Assembly: GCA_964484285.1 (NCBI GenBank)
Contig: CAZAEO010000055.1
Coordinates: 1 to 14,616 of the forward strand
Length of the DNA stretch: 14,616 nt
Direction: 5' to 3'
Source: CAZUQP01 sp964484285
GTDB taxonomy: Bacteria > Pseudomonadota > Gammaproteobacteria > DSM-16500
Made by a program: the position numbers and the translations under genes. The notes beneath the pieces were generated by a model, which worked only from the letters and a program-made list of their open reading frames with translations, had not been told where the DNA came from and made no database searches. Below are positions 12,750-14,616 of the stretch, one piece after another (the first letter of the stretch is position 1; the number at the start of each line of letters is the position of its first letter).

Positions 12750-14616
12750 AATCGTTTCTTTTTATTTTTCTTTTTTGATTTTGTTTGTTTATTTATTTGT
12801 AAACTATCTGCCAACATAAAATCCATTTGTCGTTGGTCCAAATCAACCCGCACGACCTTTACTTTAATCACGTCTCCTAAACGAAAATGCATCCCCGATC
12901 GTTCGCCGTAAATTTGATGCTTAATCGGATCAAAATGATAATAATCATTTGGCAATACACTAATATGAATTAATCCTTCCACATAAATTTCTGCTAACTC
13001 AACAAACAAACCAAAACTCGTCACGCTGGAAATCACTCCCGGAAATTCTTCGCCTACCTTATCCAGCATAAATTCACACTTCAACCAATCAATAGCTTCA
13101 CGGGTCGCATCATCAGCACGACGTTCTGTCATTGAACAATGTTCACCGTATTTTACAAAAATAGGTTCTATTTCACCTGGCATAGGTTGTTTACGTAACA
13201 CGCGTCGAATGGCGCGATGCACCAACAAATCAGGATAACGACGAATAGGCGAAGTAAAATGTGCATAAGCATCAAACGCCAAACCAAAATGGCCTTTGTT
13301 TTCTGGACTATACATGGCTTGACTCAACGAGCGTAACAGAACAGTTTGAATCACATGCGCATCAGGCCGCTTGGTAATAGAATCTAATAATTTTGCATAA
13401 TCACCCGGAGCAGGAATTTCTCCACCCGGTAATTTCAAACCGTGTTCATTTAAAAACTTACGCAAATCCAGTAGTTTTTCTGGCGATGGGCCTTCATGCA
13501 CCCGATACAATCCAGGACATTCATGTTTTAACAGGAAACGCGCGGCACAAATATTTGCGCACAACATACATTCTTCAATTAAACGATGCGCATCATTGCG
13601 CGCCATTGCAATAATACGTTCGATTTTACGTCCTGGACCAAATATAATTTTGGTTTCAGGCAAATCAAAATCAATTGAGCCGCGCTTTCGTCGCGCTTTA
13701 TGCAGCACATAATACAAAGCAAATAATTCTTGGATATGTGGCAGCAAAGAAGCAAATGCTGTCTGCAATGTGTTATCGCCTTGAATTGCCATTGCATACA
13801 CTTGATTATAGGTAAGGCGTGCGTAAGAACGAAAAACGGCCTCATGAAATTGATAACCCGTTATTTTTCCCGCGCGACTTATCGCTATTTCGCAGACCAA
13901 CGCTAAACGATCGACTTTGGGATTTAACGAACACAACCCATTTGATAAAGCTTCTGGCAGCATGGGAATGACACGCCCAGGAAAATAAACGGAATTCCCG
14001 CGATTGAAGGCTTCTTTATCTAATGCAGAATTAGAACGGACATAATGACTGACATCAGCAATCGCCACATACAATGTCCAACCACCTGGTTTTTTTTCGC
14101 AATACACTGCATCATCAAAATCTTTGGCATCTTCACCATCAATCGTTACAAAAGGTAAATCACGCAAATCCGGGCGACCTTGTATTGCATCATGAGACAC
14201 CTCAGGTGCAAAATGCGCGGCTTCATGTAGCACTTCTTTCGGCCATTCATGTGGTAACTCGTGATTTCGAATAGCCACATCAATTTCCATTCCAGGCGCC
14301 ATGTGATCGCCCATAATTTCTTTAACCGCACCGACCGCCCGCGTTTGCGCATCAGGTTGTGTTGTAATAGTGACAACGACCATTTGACCCGATTGTGCGC
14401 CATGTAAAGCATCGGATGGAACAAGAATTTCCTGAGAAATACGCGGATTGGTCGGTTGGAGAAATGCCGCGCCTGATTCAATCATTAAACGTCCAACCAT
14501 TTCGCGGGTATTGTGTTCAATGACTTCTACAATGGCCCCCTCACGCCGTCCACGATGGTCAATGCTCGCTACATTAACTAGCACTTTATCGTTATGAAAC
14601 ACCATGCGCATTTGTC
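12746..14616 (-). CDS. rnr: ribonuclease R, N-terminus beyond the window
   Basis: RNase R is a processive 3'-to-5' exoribonuclease of the RNB/RNase II family that degrades structured RNA and helps in rRNA quality control. The frame runs off the right edge without a real start; the ATG at 14611 is internal, because the cold-shock domain is already under way (DHRGRREGAIVEVIEH). The E. coli protein has 813 residues, so roughly 150 to 200 are missing. Visible are the RNB catalytic motif DGEDAKDFDDAVYC (158-171 counted from that ATG) with its metal-binding Asp residues, the HFTSPIRRYPDLLVH segment, and a C-terminal S1 domain (VGEEFPGVISSVTSFGLFVEL onward). A short Lys-rich tail ends the protein. 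It overlaps rlmB by four bases. Confidence 0.96.
   Translation of the reverse strand, partial: QMRMVFHNDKVLVNVASIDHRGRREGAIVEVIEHNTREMVGRLMIESGAAFLQPTNPRISQEILVPSDALHGAQSGQMVVVTITTQPDAQTRAVGAVKEIMGDHMAPGMEIDVAIRNHELPHEWPKEVLHEAAHFAPEVSHDAIQGRPDLRDLPFVTIDGEDAKDFDDAVYCEKKPGGWTLYVAIADVSHYVRSNSALDKEAFNRGNSVYFPGRVIPMLPEALSNGLCSLNPKVDRLALVCEIAISRAGKITGYQFHEAVFRSYARLTYNQVYAMAIQGDNTLQTAFASLLPHIQELFALYYVLHKARRKRGSIDFDLPETKIIFGPGRKIERIIAMARNDAHRLIEECMLCANICAARFLLKHECPGLYRVHEGPSPEKLLDLRKFLNEHGLKLPGGEIPAPGDYAKLLDSITKRPDAHVIQTVLLRSLSQAMYSPENKGHFGLAFDAYAHFTSPIRRYPDLLVHRAIRRVLRKQPMPGEIEPIFVKYGEHCSMTERRADDATREAIDWLKCEFMLDKVGEEFPGVISSVTSFGLFVELAEIYVEGLIHISVLPNDYYHFDPIKHQIYGERSGMHFRLGDVIKVKVVRVDLDQRQMDFMLADSLQINKQTKSKKKNKKKRL

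Noticed and set aside
12770..12800. TTTG/TTTA-rich stretch at the 3' end of rnr as a second microsatellite
   Set aside because: It is imperfect and simply encodes the Lys-rich C-terminal tail on the other strand.
14609..14611. ATG near the right edge as the start of rnr
   Set aside because: The frame stays open to the edge and the first residues are already inside a cold-shock domain, so the gene continues outside the window.

Overview
The window looks like a chromosomal segment of a gammaproteobacterium, most likely from the Legionellales (Legionella/Coxiella/Rickettsiella-type, host-associated). This is an inference from four things. The housekeeping order lolB - tRNA-Gln - prs - rplY - pth - ychF is gammaproteobacterial. 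The genes are AT-rich by eye. A 140-residue regulator-like protein resembles one I associate with this order. Two genes have the look of type IV secretion effectors, one of them carrying a eukaryote-like bZIP domain.

Layout. (a) 1-85 is the end of an unidentified reading frame. (b) 315-1731 holds three small exported proteins: a secreted protein, a lipoprotein with SS(A)xYGPPP repeats, and a cysteine-rich protein. The third one's signal peptide is built from nine TTTG repeats, so it is a strong candidate for phase variation and appears to be out of phase here. (c) 1793-6012 is a plus-strand housekeeping block: lolB (outer-membrane lipoprotein insertion), tRNA-Gln(UUG) with an apparent 2-nt deletion in the anticodon stem, prs (PRPP synthesis), rplY (ribosomal protein L25), pth (peptidyl-tRNA hydrolase) and ychF (ribosome-associated ATPase). 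The ispE gene usually found between lolB and the tRNA is absent. (d) 5991-8783, minus strand, is a two-gene unit with no spacing: a winged-helix/EgtD-like methyltransferase fusion followed by a 12-helix transporter-like protein. (e) 9131-9553 encodes the small regulator-like protein, followed by a 25-bp perfect inverted repeat and a second hairpin. (f) 9725-12014 is a divergent pair of effector-like genes sharing a 67-bp intergenic region with TTAA-rich direct repeats. One has two hydrophobic segments and a Ser/Glu-rich tail; the other has a CREB/ATF-like bZIP domain and a basic KKRK cluster. (g) 12006-14616, minus strand, is rnr (RNase R, cut by the window edge) overlapping rlmB by four bases.

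How the parts fit. The plus-strand core and rnr-rlmB serve translation, RNA and nucleotide metabolism, and envelope biogenesis. The 6-kb stretch between ychF and rlmB is accessory: a possible small-molecule modification and export pair, a regulator, a repeat element and host-directed proteins. The bZIP protein is the most exciting candidate: a bacterial protein that could bind host DNA directly.
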